From positions 124,001 through 188,000 of the forward strand of contig NZ_AKJF01000198.1 of assembly GCF_000282475.1 (NCBI RefSeq): a stretch of 64,000 nt of DNA. Direction: 5' to 3'. Numbering within the stretch: the first letter of the stretch is position 1; the number at the start of each line of letters is the position of its first letter. The stretch is from Pseudomonas sp. GM78. GTDB taxonomy: Bacteria; Pseudomonadota; Gammaproteobacteria; Pseudomonadales; Pseudomonadaceae. Under the pieces are notes generated by a model that was given only the letters and a program-made list of their open reading frames with translations, searched no databases and was not told where the DNA came from. Below are positions 8,069 to 16,373 of the stretch, in pieces. A program made the position numbers and the translations under genes.

Positions 8069-8868
8069 GTCGTTTACCCCGAGCGCCCGCCGAGGCGGTG
8101 ATCGAAGTCCGTGGGCTGTGCAATCGTTTCGGCAGCCAGAGCGTGCACGAAAACCTCGACCTGGATCTGTACAAGGGCGAGATCCTGGCCGTGGTCGGCG
8201 GTTCCGGCAGCGGTAAATCAGTGCTGCTGCGCAGCATCGTCGGTTTGCGCCAGCCCAGCGAGGGTGAGGTGAAAGTCTTCGGTAAAAACCTGCCGACCCT
8301 GCCCGAGCACGAGCGGTCCCTGATCGAACGGCGCTTCGGTGTGCTGTTCCAGAAAGGCGCCCTGTTCTCTTCGTTGACCGTGACCGAGAACGTCGCCCTG
8401 CCCCTGATCGAACACGCGGGTTTGAGCCGTGACGATGCCGAGCACCTGGCGGCGGTGAAACTGGCCTTGGCCGGCTTGCCGCTGTCGGCGGCGGACAAGT
8501 ACCCGGCGTCGCTGTCCGGCGGCATGATCAAGCGTGCGGCCCTGGCGCGGGCCCTGGCGCTGGACCCGGACATCCTGTTTCTCGACGAGCCCACCGCCGG
8601 TCTCGATCCGATTGGTGCCGCCGCTTTCGATCAACTGATCCTGACCCTGCGTGATGCCCTGGGCCTGAGTGTGTTCCTGGTCACCCACGACCTCGACACC
8701 CTCTACACCATCACCGACCGCGTGGCGGTGCTGGCGCAGAAGAAAGTGCTGGTGGCCGATGCCATTGATGTCGTCTCGGAAACCGACGACGCGTGGATTC
8801 ACGAATACTTCCATGGCCCTCGCGGCCGCGCGGCGCTGACGGCCGCTCAACAGCTCAACGAGGTCTGA
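8065..8868 (+). CDS. MCE-system ABC transporter ATPase (MlaF-like)
   Basis: 267 residues from the GTG at 8065, which overlaps the permease stop by four bases. Walker A GGSGSGKS, signature LSGGM, Walker B ILFLDEP and the switch histidine in LVTHDLDTL are all present, so the ATPase looks functional. The LSGGMIKRAALARAL form is typical of the Mla/Mkl subgroup. It energises the adjacent permease and MCE protein. An open frame continues upstream in this reading frame, but only the overlapping GTG gives the family's normal N-terminus. Confidence 0.9.
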   Translation: MSRLPRAPAEAVIEVRGLCNRFGSQSVHENLDLDLYKGEILAVVGGSGSGKSVLLRSIVGLRQPSEGEVKVFGKNLPTLPEHERSLIERRFGVLFQKGALFSSLTVTENVALPLIEHAGLSRDDAEHLAAVKLALAGLPLSAADKYPASLSGGMIKRAALARALALDPDILFLDEPTAGLDPIGAAAFDQLILTLRDALGLSVFLVTHDLDTLYTITDRVAVLAQKKVLVADAIDVVSETDDAWIHEYFHGPRGRAALTAAQQLNEV

Positions 8869-8869
8869 C

Positions 8870-9808
8870 ATGGAAACCCGAGCCCATCATGTATTGATCG
8901 GCCTGTTCACCGTGATTGTGGTGACAGGCGCCCTGCTCTTCGGCCTTTGGTTGGCCAAGTCCAGTGTCGACACCGAGTTCAAGGACTACGAGGTCGTGTT
9001 CAACGAGGCGGTCAGTGGCCTGTCCAAGGGCAGTTCGGTGCAGTACAGCGGGATCAAGGTCGGCGACGTGGTGTCGCTGCGCCTGGACCCGAAAGACCCG
9101 CGCCGGGTGCTGGCGCGGATCCGACTGGGCGGCGATACCCCGATCAAGGAAGACACTCAGGCCAAGCTGGCGCTGACCGGGGTCACCGGGACATCGATCA
9201 TTCAGCTCAGCGGCGGTACGCCCCAGAGCCCGACGCTTAAAGGCAAGGACGGCAAACTGCCTACCATTATTGCTTCGCCCTCGCCCATCGCCCGTCTGCT
9301 CAATGACAGCAACGACCTGATGGCCGGGGTGAACACGTTGATGCACAACGCCAACCTGATGTTTTCCACGGAAAACATCGAGCGCATCAGCAAGACCCTG
9401 GAGCATCTTGAAGTCACCACCGGCACCATCGCCGACCAGCGTGGCGATATCCGTCAGGCGATGCAGCAATTGGCCGCGGTCGGCAAGCAGGCCAGCACCA
9501 TGATGGAACAGACATCGGCGTTGATGCGCAACGCCAACGGCATGCTCAATGATCAGGGCAAGCAGATGTTCGGCAGCGCTGAGCAGGCCATGAAGTCCCT
9601 GGAACAGAGCACCGCGACGATCAACAAACTGCTGGTCACCAATCAGGATTCGCTCAATAACGGCATGCAGGGGCTCAATGGCCTGGCCCCGGCGGTGCGT
9701 GAACTGCGTGAAACCCTCACCTCGTTGCGCGCCATTTCTCAACGCCTGGAATCCAACCCCAGCGGCTACCTGCTGGGCAGTGACAAGAGCAAGGAATTCA
9801 CCCCATGA
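8870..9808 (+). CDS. MCE-domain substrate-binding protein (MlaD-like)
   Basis: 312 residues. An N-terminal transmembrane helix (about 8-30) anchors the protein; one MCE domain follows at about 38-117 (YEVVFNEAVSGLSKGSSVQY; GVTGTSIIQLSGG). The C-terminal half is predicted to be long amphipathic helix rich in Q, N and A. MCE proteins form hexameric rings that carry lipids across the periplasm. It begins one base after the ATPase stop and overlaps the lipoprotein gene by four bases (ATGA). It is longer than MlaD, and no MlaC gene follows, so this is an Mla-related but separate MCE system. Confidence 0.9.
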   Translation: METRAHHVLIGLFTVIVVTGALLFGLWLAKSSVDTEFKDYEVVFNEAVSGLSKGSSVQYSGIKVGDVVSLRLDPKDPRRVLARIRLGGDTPIKEDTQAKLALTGVTGTSIIQLSGGTPQSPTLKGKDGKLPTIIASPSPIARLLNDSNDLMAGVNTLMHNANLMFSTENIERISKTLEHLEVTTGTIADQRGDIRQAMQQLAAVGKQASTMMEQTSALMRNANGMLNDQGKQMFGSAEQAMKSLEQSTATINKLLVTNQDSLNNGMQGLNGLAPAVRELRETLTSLRAISQRLESNPSGYLLGSDKSKEFTP

Positions 9809-10431
9809 AGCTGACCCGACTCGCCCTCCTCGCCAGCTTCACCCTGGTCAGCTCGTGCTCGATCCTGCCCAAGACCGAACCCTTCGAGCTCTACCGATTG
9901 CCGTCGGCGCATAGCAGCACATCGGCCAGTCAGGTCACGCCGCAACGCTGGTCGTTGCGCCTGAACAAACCCCAGGCCAGCGAAGCGTTGAACAGCCCGA
10001 ACATCGCTGTCATTCCCCAGGGCGATGTGATCAGCAACTACAAGGGCGCACGCTGGAGCGATCCGGCGCCGGTGCTGGTGCGCAATCGCCTGCTCGATGG
10101 TTTCCAGCGTGATGGCCGGGTGACGCTGCTCAGTACCGATGACAGCAATTTCCAGGCGGATCTGGAGTTGGGCGGCAGCTTGCAGGCGTTTCAGACGGAG
10201 TATCAAGGCACCACCGCCAGTGTCGTGGTAAGGCTGGATGCGCTGCTGGTGCGTGGGTATGACCAGCGCATTCTTGCCAGCCGCCGCTTCGAGGTGCGCC
10301 AGCCATTGAATGATGTGAAGGTGCCCGCCGTTGTCAGCGGATTCGGCCAGGCCAACGATCAACTGACGGCACAGGTGGTGGCTTGGGCGGTGGAGCAAGG
10401 GCAGAAAATCGCGCCACCACCGAGATCATAA
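9805..10431 (+). CDS. ABC-type transport auxiliary lipoprotein (PqiC-like) of the MCE operon
   Basis: 208 residues. The signal peptide ends in a lipobox around LVSSC (Cys at residue 13), predicting a lipoprotein. The rest matches the ABC transport auxiliary family that includes PqiC. In Pqi-like systems this component sits in the outer membrane and completes the bridge formed by the MCE ring. The ATG overlaps the MCE gene stop, so all four genes are one coupled operon. A REP pair follows 20 bases later. Confidence 0.85.
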   Translation: MKLTRLALLASFTLVSSCSILPKTEPFELYRLPSAHSSTSASQVTPQRWSLRLNKPQASEALNSPNIAVIPQGDVISNYKGARWSDPAPVLVRNRLLDGFQRDGRVTLLSTDDSNFQADLELGGSLQAFQTEYQGTTASVVVRLDALLVRGYDQRILASRRFEVRQPLNDVKVPAVVSGFGQANDQLTAQVVAWAVEQGQKIAPPPRS

Positions 10432-10450
10432 GCCTTACACAGGACCAAGT

Positions 10451-10538
10451 GTGGGAGCGAGCCTGCTCGCGAAGGCGTCCTGTCATTCAACATTGATGTT
10501 GGCTGACACACCGCTTTCGCGAGCAGGCTCGCTCCCAC
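10451..10538. repeat. REP pair (inverted), after the MCE operon
   Basis: Two 22-base copies in inverted orientation, GTGGGAGCGAGCCTGCTCGC-type at 10451-10472 and its complement at 10517-10538, separated by 44 bases. Together they can form one long stem. It lies between convergent genes, the usual position for Pseudomonas REP elements, where it may stabilise transcripts or end transcription. Confidence 0.9.
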
Positions 10539-10549
10539 AGGGTTCTCTA

Positions 10550-11779
10550 TCAGCCGAAGAACCAGTAGCAGACGCCAATAGCGCCCAGTACACCCGCCAA
10601 TTCCGCCAGCAACGCACACCCCACCGCATGCCGCGCTCGCTGGATACCCACCGCACCGAAGTACACCGCCAGCACATAAAACGTGGTTTCGGTACTGCCC
10701 TGAATCGTCGCCGCCACCAGCGCCGGGAAGCTGTCCACACCCGATGTTTTCATCGTTTCGATCAACATCGCCCGGGCGGCGCTGCCGGAGAACGGCTTGA
10801 CCATCGCAGTCGGCAGCGCATCGACAAAGCGCGTGTCCCAACCGGCCCATTCCACCAGGTGACGAATCCCGTCCAGGCCGAAATCCAGGGCGCCGGACGC
10901 CCGCAACACGCCCACGGCGCAGAGCATCGCCACCAGGTACGGCAGCAGGTTCTTCGCCACGTCGAAGCCTTCTTTGGCGCCTTCGACGAACGCTTCGTAG
11001 ACCTTAACTTTGCGCAACGCGCCGATCACCAGGAACAGCATGATTATTCCAAATAGCGTCAGATTGCCGAGGATCGACGACAAACTGGCCAGTGCAGTGG
11101 CCGAGAGCGTTGCCAGCAATGCCATGAAGCCACCCAGGATCAGGGCGCCGGGAATCATGTAGGCCAGCACCACCGGGTCCCAGACACGCAGGCGTTGCAT
11201 GAACGCTACGGCCAGGAAGCCGACGATGGTCGAGCAACTGGTGGCCAGCAGGATTGGCAGGAACACCAGCGTCGGGTCGGGCGCGCCCTGCTGGGCGCGG
11301 TACATGAAAATCGTCACCGGGAGCAGGGTCAGGGAGGAGGCGTTGAGTACCAGGAACAGAATCTGCGCGTTGCTGGCGATCGTATCGCTGGGATTGAGCT
11401 CCTGCAGGGCCTTCATGGCCTTGAGGCCGATGGGTGTGGCGGCATTGTCCAGGCCCAGGCCGTTGGCGGCGAAGTTCAGGGTAATGAGGCCGATGGCGGG
11501 GTGGCCGGCCGGGACTTCCGGCATCAGGCGCAAAAACAGCGGCCCGAGGGCCTTGGCCAGCCATTCGACGATCCCGGCCTTCTCGGCGATCCGCAGAAAG
11601 CCCAGCCACAGGGTGAGGGTGCCAAACAGCAGGACCATGACCTCGACCGACAACTTGGCCATGGCGAAGATGCTTTCCACCATCGCCGCGAAGATCCCGG
11701 CGTTGCCGCCGATCAGCCATTGCGCCAGCGCCGACACGGCAGCCACGATGAAGAAGCCAAGCCACAGGCCATTAAGCAT
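10550..11779 (-). CDS. SpmA/SpmB-like nucleoside-recognition (Gate) domain fusion membrane protein
   Basis: 409 residues, multispanning. The N-terminal half resembles spore maturation protein SpmA (LNFAANGLGLDNAATPIGLKA) and the C-terminal half SpmB (MVKPFSGSAARAMLIETM; AATIQGSTETTFYVLAVYFG), i.e. two Gate domains fused in one chain. In non-sporulating bacteria the role is unknown; transport is the usual guess. The ATG at 11779 follows a GGGGGA site. It is probably a single-gene unit: a terminator-like hairpin lies upstream and a REP pair at its 3' end. Confidence 0.85.
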   Translation of the reverse strand: MLNGLWLGFFIVAAVSALAQWLIGGNAGIFAAMVESIFAMAKLSVEVMVLLFGTLTLWLGFLRIAEKAGIVEWLAKALGPLFLRLMPEVPAGHPAIGLITLNFAANGLGLDNAATPIGLKAMKALQELNPSDTIASNAQILFLVLNASSLTLLPVTIFMYRAQQGAPDPTLVFLPILLATSCSTIVGFLAVAFMQRLRVWDPVVLAYMIPGALILGGFMALLATLSATALASLSSILGNLTLFGIIMLFLVIGALRKVKVYEAFVEGAKEGFDVAKNLLPYLVAMLCAVGVLRASGALDFGLDGIRHLVEWAGWDTRFVDALPTAMVKPFSGSAARAMLIETMKTSGVDSFPALVAATIQGSTETTFYVLAVYFGAVGIQRARHAVGCALLAELAGVLGAIGVCYWFFG

Positions 11780-11831
11780 CAGTCAAATCCCCCAAAAGAT
11801 GCGCGAATGATAGCGGGGTGGCCAGAAACGA

Positions 11832-11857
11832 CAAACCCCGGATTTCTCCGGGGTTTG
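11832..11857 (-). terminator. Hairpin terminator after gltP
   Basis: CAAACCCCGGA and its complement TCCGGGGTTTG flank a 4-base loop. It lies about 130 bases past the gltP stop on the minus strand and just before the spmAB-like start. The T-run is short, so termination strength is uncertain. Confidence 0.5.
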
Positions 11858-11877
11858 CGTATATGTCCTACAGACTC

Positions 11878-11978
11878 TTGTAGGAGCCGGCTTGCCGGCG
11901 AATGCGTCATCATTAGCGATGCAAGGCTTGAAGGCCTCTTCGCTGCGATGCGGCGACCCGACGAGCCAGCTCCTACAA
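11878..11978. repeat. REP-like inverted pair after gltP
   Basis: TTGTAGGAGCCGGCTTGCCGG at the left and ACGAGCCAGCTCCTACAA at the right form the ends of a roughly 100-base imperfect hairpin; a CGGCGACCCGAC insert is present in the right arm. It sits 9 bases beyond the gltP stop. It is a second REP type, with a GTAGGAGC head, distinct from the GGGAGCGAGCC form. Confidence 0.75.
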
Positions 11979-11987
11979 GGTTGTGCG

Positions 11988-13319
11988 TCAGTTGCTGGAG
12001 GTTTCACCTGCCGGCAACTTTTCCTTGCTGCGCCAGTGCGGCAGGGAGTTCCAGTAGCGCTGGCCCTTGGCGTCGTCGTACATGCCTTCCCAACGAGAGA
12101 TGACCAGTACGGCCAGGGCGTTGCCGATCACGTTCAGAGCGGTACGCGCCATGTCCATCACACGGTCGACACCGGCGATGAATGCCAGGCCTTCGAGCGG
12201 GATACCGACGCTGCCCAGGGTGGCCAGCAGCACCACGAAGGACACGCCCGGTACGCCAGCGATGCCTTTGGAGGTGACCATCAGGGTCAGTACCAGCAGC
12301 AATTGCTGGCTGATCGACAGGTCGATGCCGTACAACTGGGCAATGAAGATGGCCGCGATGCTCTGGTACAGGGTCGAACCGTCCAGGTTGAACGAGTAAC
12401 CGGTCGGCACCACGAAGCTGCAAACGGCTTTTGGCGCGCCGTAGGCTTCCATCTTCTCGATCACACGTGGCAGCACGGTTTCGGAGGAGGCGGTGGAGTA
12501 GGCCAGCACCAGCTCATCCTTGAAGATGCGCATCAGCTTGAGCACCGAGAAGCCGAACAGGCGAGCGATCAGGCCCAGTACCACGAAGGCGAAGAAGGCG
12601 ATGGCGAAATAAACCAGGATCACCAGTTTTGCCAGTGGCAGCAGGGACGCGAAGCCGAAGTTAGCCACGGTCACCGCGATCAGTGCGAACACGCCGATCG
12701 GCGCGTAGTTCATGATCATGTGGGTGACCTTGAACATGCTTTCCGATACGCCCTGGAACATCTTCACCAGCGGCTCGCGCAGGTCCGCCTGCAAGCTCGA
12801 CAAACCGAGACCGAACAGTACGGAGAAGAAGATGATCGGCAGCATTTCGCCGCGGGCCATGGCCGCGAAGATGTTCGACGGGATCAGGTTGAGGATGGTT
12901 TCGATGAACGCGTGTTCATGCTGAACCTCGGCCGCCGTGGCCTGGTACTTGGAAATGTCCACAGTGCCCAGGGTGCTCATGTCGATGCCGGCACCTGGAT
13001 GGAACAGGTTGGCCAGCAGCAGACCGACCACGATGGCGATGGTGGTGACGATCTCGAAGTAAATGATGGTCTTGAGGCCGATGCGCCCAAGCTTCTTGGC
13101 GTCACCGACGCCGGCAATGCCCACGATCAGGGAAGAGATGACGATCGGGATCACGATCATCTTGATCAGACGGATAAAGATATCGCCTGCCGGTTGCAGG
13201 ACGTTGCTGATCCACCAGGCTTTTTCGGCACTGAAATGGTTGAGCAGCGCACCGATTGCAATCCCCAATACCAGACCGATGAGGATCTGCCAGGCGAGGC
13301 TAAGCTTTGCCTTCTTCAT
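11988..13319 (-). CDS. gltP: Glutamate/aspartate:proton symporter GltP
   Basis: 443 residues of the dicarboxylate/amino acid:cation symporter family. The serine-rich re-entrant loop (STASSETVLPRVIEKME), the PTGYSFNLDGSTLYQS stretch and the VTSKGIAGVPG stretch are present, as in GltP/GltT, so the substrate and cation sites look complete. It imports glutamate and aspartate into the cytoplasm with protons. The start at 13319 has AAGGG upstream. A long gene-poor stretch precedes it and contains a perfect palindrome at 13508-13522 that could be an operator. Assignment to GltP rather than a C4-dicarboxylate carrier such as DctA rests on overall resemblance. Confidence 0.85.
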   Translation of the reverse strand: MKKAKLSLAWQILIGLVLGIAIGALLNHFSAEKAWWISNVLQPAGDIFIRLIKMIVIPIVISSLIVGIAGVGDAKKLGRIGLKTIIYFEIVTTIAIVVGLLLANLFHPGAGIDMSTLGTVDISKYQATAAEVQHEHAFIETILNLIPSNIFAAMARGEMLPIIFFSVLFGLGLSSLQADLREPLVKMFQGVSESMFKVTHMIMNYAPIGVFALIAVTVANFGFASLLPLAKLVILVYFAIAFFAFVVLGLIARLFGFSVLKLMRIFKDELVLAYSTASSETVLPRVIEKMEAYGAPKAVCSFVVPTGYSFNLDGSTLYQSIAAIFIAQLYGIDLSISQQLLLVLTLMVTSKGIAGVPGVSFVVLLATLGSVGIPLEGLAFIAGVDRVMDMARTALNVIGNALAVLVISRWEGMYDDAKGQRYWNSLPHWRSKEKLPAGETSSN

Positions 13320-13507
13320 ATCTTTACCCTTACTTCAGTTTGACTCGAACACATGCATGAGCGGCTTCGCTTGTGGCGAAAATGTCAGTGCACCTGTCCC
13401 CGTATAAGGAGCCCCGGAGCGCTTGTTAATGGCTCTCTGGCAGGCGAAAAAAGGCGCAACTATTCCGATGCAAGGAAGCGACGTCTAATGCCGTAAACGC
13501 CTACCCT

Positions 13508-13522
13508 ATGCCGAATCGGCAT
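13508..13522. promoter_or_regulatory. Perfect palindrome, possible operator upstream of gltP
   Basis: ATGCCGAATCGGCAT is a 7-1-7 perfect inverted repeat, about 190 bases upstream of the gltP start. Such symmetry suits a dimeric regulator. No known regulator motif is recognised, so the function is inferred only from symmetry and place. Confidence 0.3.
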
Positions 13523-13981
13523 GAGGTTTTTTGAGTGAAACGCGCGTCCCAACCGGTTCGAATACGACATATTGGCAGGCATAAGTGCCGTGAACCGGCC
13601 ATCACAGAGCAGGTTGTGTGTTTTTTGAACAGGGGGGAAGGGTGTCAAAATGACGGAAAATCGCAAGATGCGCACGGAGACCTGAGCGCAAAAGACAGGC
13701 GATTTTTCTCGATGTACGGTCGCTTATGAAGCCCCGCAAGACTATTTCTCGCGGGCGTTTTGAGATTCAAGCCCTACGCAAGCCCGTCGAGCCGTGGTTG
13801 GCCGGCGAACTTGCGTGGCAGCTTTCCTGACCCGGCCCTTGCGCAGGCACTCCCTGTACCCGTAGGTCACTCCGCCCCTGAAACAGGCAGAACATCCCGA
13901 CCCCTTGGTCATGCGCCTGCCTTCCTCAGGTGGCGCAGCGGGAAAGAAGCGATGCGCATCTTTCGCGTCTTGAATTCATTA

Positions 13982-14059
13982 CTACTTCGGATCTGCGCTT
14001 GCCATGGCACTGCCGCCCGGTAGCAGGGCGGCTGCCAGTGTCTTTAGCGAAACGCTCAT
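13982..14059 (-). pseudogene. Possible 5' remnant of a secreted-protein gene
   Basis: Three bases after the DUF1328 stop, an ATG opens a 25-codon frame encoding a peptide that starts MSVSLKTLAAALLPGGSAMA and then SADPK before TAG. This is a good signal peptide with an AXA-like cleavage site, but there is no mature protein. It could be the surviving start of a truncated periplasmic protein gene. In P. aeruginosa a periplasmic Ivy-like lysozyme inhibitor gene lies in this region as I recall, but no match to it can be shown in the bases that follow. Confidence 0.3.
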
Positions 14060-14061
14060 GT

Positions 14062-14585
<524 letters not shown>

Positions 14586-15016
14586 CCTGAAGCTCCTCCC
14601 ACGCTGGGGAAATCGGTTGAGGGCATTTGTTGTTGCCCTGCGTTAATCAGGTTATTGCAGCCTGCATGCCAGCTTTTTTTCTTTAAAAAATCGTTTAAAA
14701 ACAGATAGTTATGCTTGTTAGGAGAATGTGGGCCGACGCATCCTGCACGATGAGCCCTCACACCGTCGTGCGTAATGCACGACTCATCGGAAAGAGATCG
14801 CAATATTTTTGAATTGAGAGGAGGGCGCGGCTGTCAGAAATGGACGCAAGGCATCTCTGATAGGGGTTTCCTTTGGAGCAAGCGCAATTGCGGGCGCTCC
14901 AGCGAGGGGACAGGAGTTAGCTACCCTGCTAAGGCAGGAATGGATCAGAATAAACCATGCAACTTGCCCGATTTTTCCGGGACTAACCAAGATCATTCAT
15001 TAAGGAGCGTAGGAAA
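14586..15016. other. Intergenic region upstream of algB
   Basis: No gene is seen. It must carry the algB promoter and that of the divergent small membrane gene. An A/T-rich patch lies at 14675-14715. The algB start is preceded by TAAGGAG. A small CCCGATTTTTCCGGG inverted repeat is at about 14967-14981. No AlgU-type promoter was found by eye. Confidence 0.5.
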
Positions 15017-16363
15017 ATGGAATCCGCCACTGAGCATCAAGGCCGCATTCTTCTGGTGGATGATGAATCTGCCATCCTGCGAACCTTCCGCTATTGCCTT
15101 GAAGATGAAGGTTACAGCGTGGCGACCGCTAATAGCGCTGCGCAAGCGGAAGCCTTGCTGCAGCGGCAGGTCTTCGACCTGTGCTTCCTGGATTTGCGCC
15201 TGGGAGAGGACAACGGCCTCGACGTTCTGGCGCAGATGCGCATCCAGGCCCCATGGATGCGCGTGGTGATCGTCACCGCGCATTCGGCCGTAGATACTGC
15301 CGTGGATGCGATTCAGGCGGGTGCCGCCGATTATCTGGTCAAGCCGTGCAGCCCCGATCAGTTGCGCCTGGCCACGGCCAAACAGCTGGAAGTGCGGCAA
15401 TTGTCAGCACGTCTGGAGGCGCTGGAAGGTGAGGTCCGTAAACCCAAGGACGGCCTGGACTCCCACAGCCCGGCAATGAAGGTCGTGCTTGAGACTGCCC
15501 GTCAGGTGGCCACAACCGACGCCAACATCCTGATCCTTGGCGAGTCCGGCACCGGTAAAGGCGAGTTGTCCCAAGCGATTCATGGCTGGAGCAAGCGCTC
15601 GAAAAAGTCCTGTATCACCATCAACTGCCCGTCGCTGACGGCCGAACTCATGGAAAGCGAGCTGTTCGGGCACAGCCGGGGTGCATTTACCGGCGCCAGC
15701 GAAAGCACCTTGGGGCGCGTCAACCAAGCCGATGGCGGGACCTTGTTTCTAGACGAAATCGGCGATTTTCCCCTGGTTTTGCAACCAAAGTTGCTGCGCT
15801 TCATTCAAGACAAAGAGTACGAGCGGGTGGGTGACCCAGTCACCCGTCGCGCCGATGTGCGCATTCTGGCGGCCACCAACCAGAATCTCGAAGACATGGT
15901 GCGCGACGGCCGTTTCCGCGAGGACCTGCTGTATCGCCTCAATGTCATTACGCTGCACCTGCCGCCATTGCGCGAACGCCGGGAAGACATTCTCACCCTC
16001 GCTGACCGGTTTCTGGCCCGTTTCGTCAAGGAGTACGCACGTCCGGCACGGGGTTTCAGTGATGAGGCCCGTGAGGCGCTCCTCGGTTACCGCTGGCCCG
16101 GGAACATTCGCGAGCTGCGTAACGTTGTGGAGCGCGCGAGCATCATTTGCCCGCAGGAGCGGGTGGAGATCAGCCACCTGGGCATGGCCGAAGCACCGAT
16201 CAATAACGCCCCGCGTATCGGTGCCCCGTTAAGCCTGGATGAGCTGGAAAAGGCCCATATCGGTGCTGTCCTCGCCACCGCGGGTACGCTGGATCAAGCC
16301 GCCAAAACCCTGGGGATCGACGCGTCGACGCTGTATCGCAAGCGCAAGCAGTACAACCTGTGA
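15017..16363 (+). CDS. algB: NtrC-family response regulator AlgB
   Basis: 448 residues with the AlgB plan: receiver domain (about 10-125; [10 protein letters not shown] acidic pocket, phospho-acceptor Asp in [12 protein letters not shown], Lys in LVKPCSPDQ), sigma-54-type AAA+ domain (Walker A GESGTGKG near 175, GAFTGA loop present, Walker [13 protein letters not shown]) and a C-terminal Fis-type helix-turn-helix ([20 protein letters not shown]). AlgB regulates alginate genes and other behaviours; KinB acts on its phosphorylation. The ATG follows TAAGGAG. kinB begins 10 bases after the stop, so the two form an operon. Confidence 0.95.
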   Translation: MESATEHQGRILLVDDESAILRTFRYCLEDEGYSVATANSAAQAEALLQRQVFDLCFLDLRLGEDNGLDVLAQMRIQAPWMRVVIVTAHSAVDTAVDAIQAGAADYLVKPCSPDQLRLATAKQLEVRQLSARLEALEGEVRKPKDGLDSHSPAMKVVLETARQVATTDANILILGESGTGKGELSQAIHGWSKRSKKSCITINCPSLTAELMESELFGHSRGAFTGASESTLGRVNQADGGTLFLDEIGDFPLVLQPKLLRFIQDKEYERVGDPVTRRADVRILAATNQNLEDMVRDGRFREDLLYRLNVITLHLPPLRERREDILTLADRFLARFVKEYARPARGFSDEAREALLGYRWPGNIRELRNVVERASIICPQERVEISHLGMAEAPINNAPRIGAPLSLDELEKAHIGAVLATAGTLDQAAKTLGIDASTLYRKRKQYNL

Positions 16364-16373
16364 GTTCGCGGCG

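Larger units (their letters stand above)
13320..14061. other. Gene-poor interval between gltP and the DUF1328 gene
   Basis: I see no convincing intact gene here. The interval should hold the gltP promoter. It contains a perfect 15-base palindrome (13508-13522), a hairpin CCCGC/GCGGG followed by TTTT near 13734-13762 that resembles a plus-strand terminator with no gene before it, and a short signal-peptide-like frame (13982-14059, minus). Open frames on either strand are short and lack family features. Confidence 0.5.

Noticed and set aside
11892-13343. A 480-codon frame opposite gltP
   Set aside because: Low-complexity, His/Gln/Asp-rich translation typical of antisense frames in GC-rich genes; gltP on the other strand is complete.
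13535-13729. A 64-codon plus-strand frame in the gene-poor gap
   Set aside because: GTG start without ribosome site, arginine-rich translation without any recognisable feature.
15541-15570. AlgB Walker A written GTGKGEL instead of the common GTGKELV
   Set aside because: AlgB proteins commonly show this variant as I recall, so it is not evidence of a defective ATPase.
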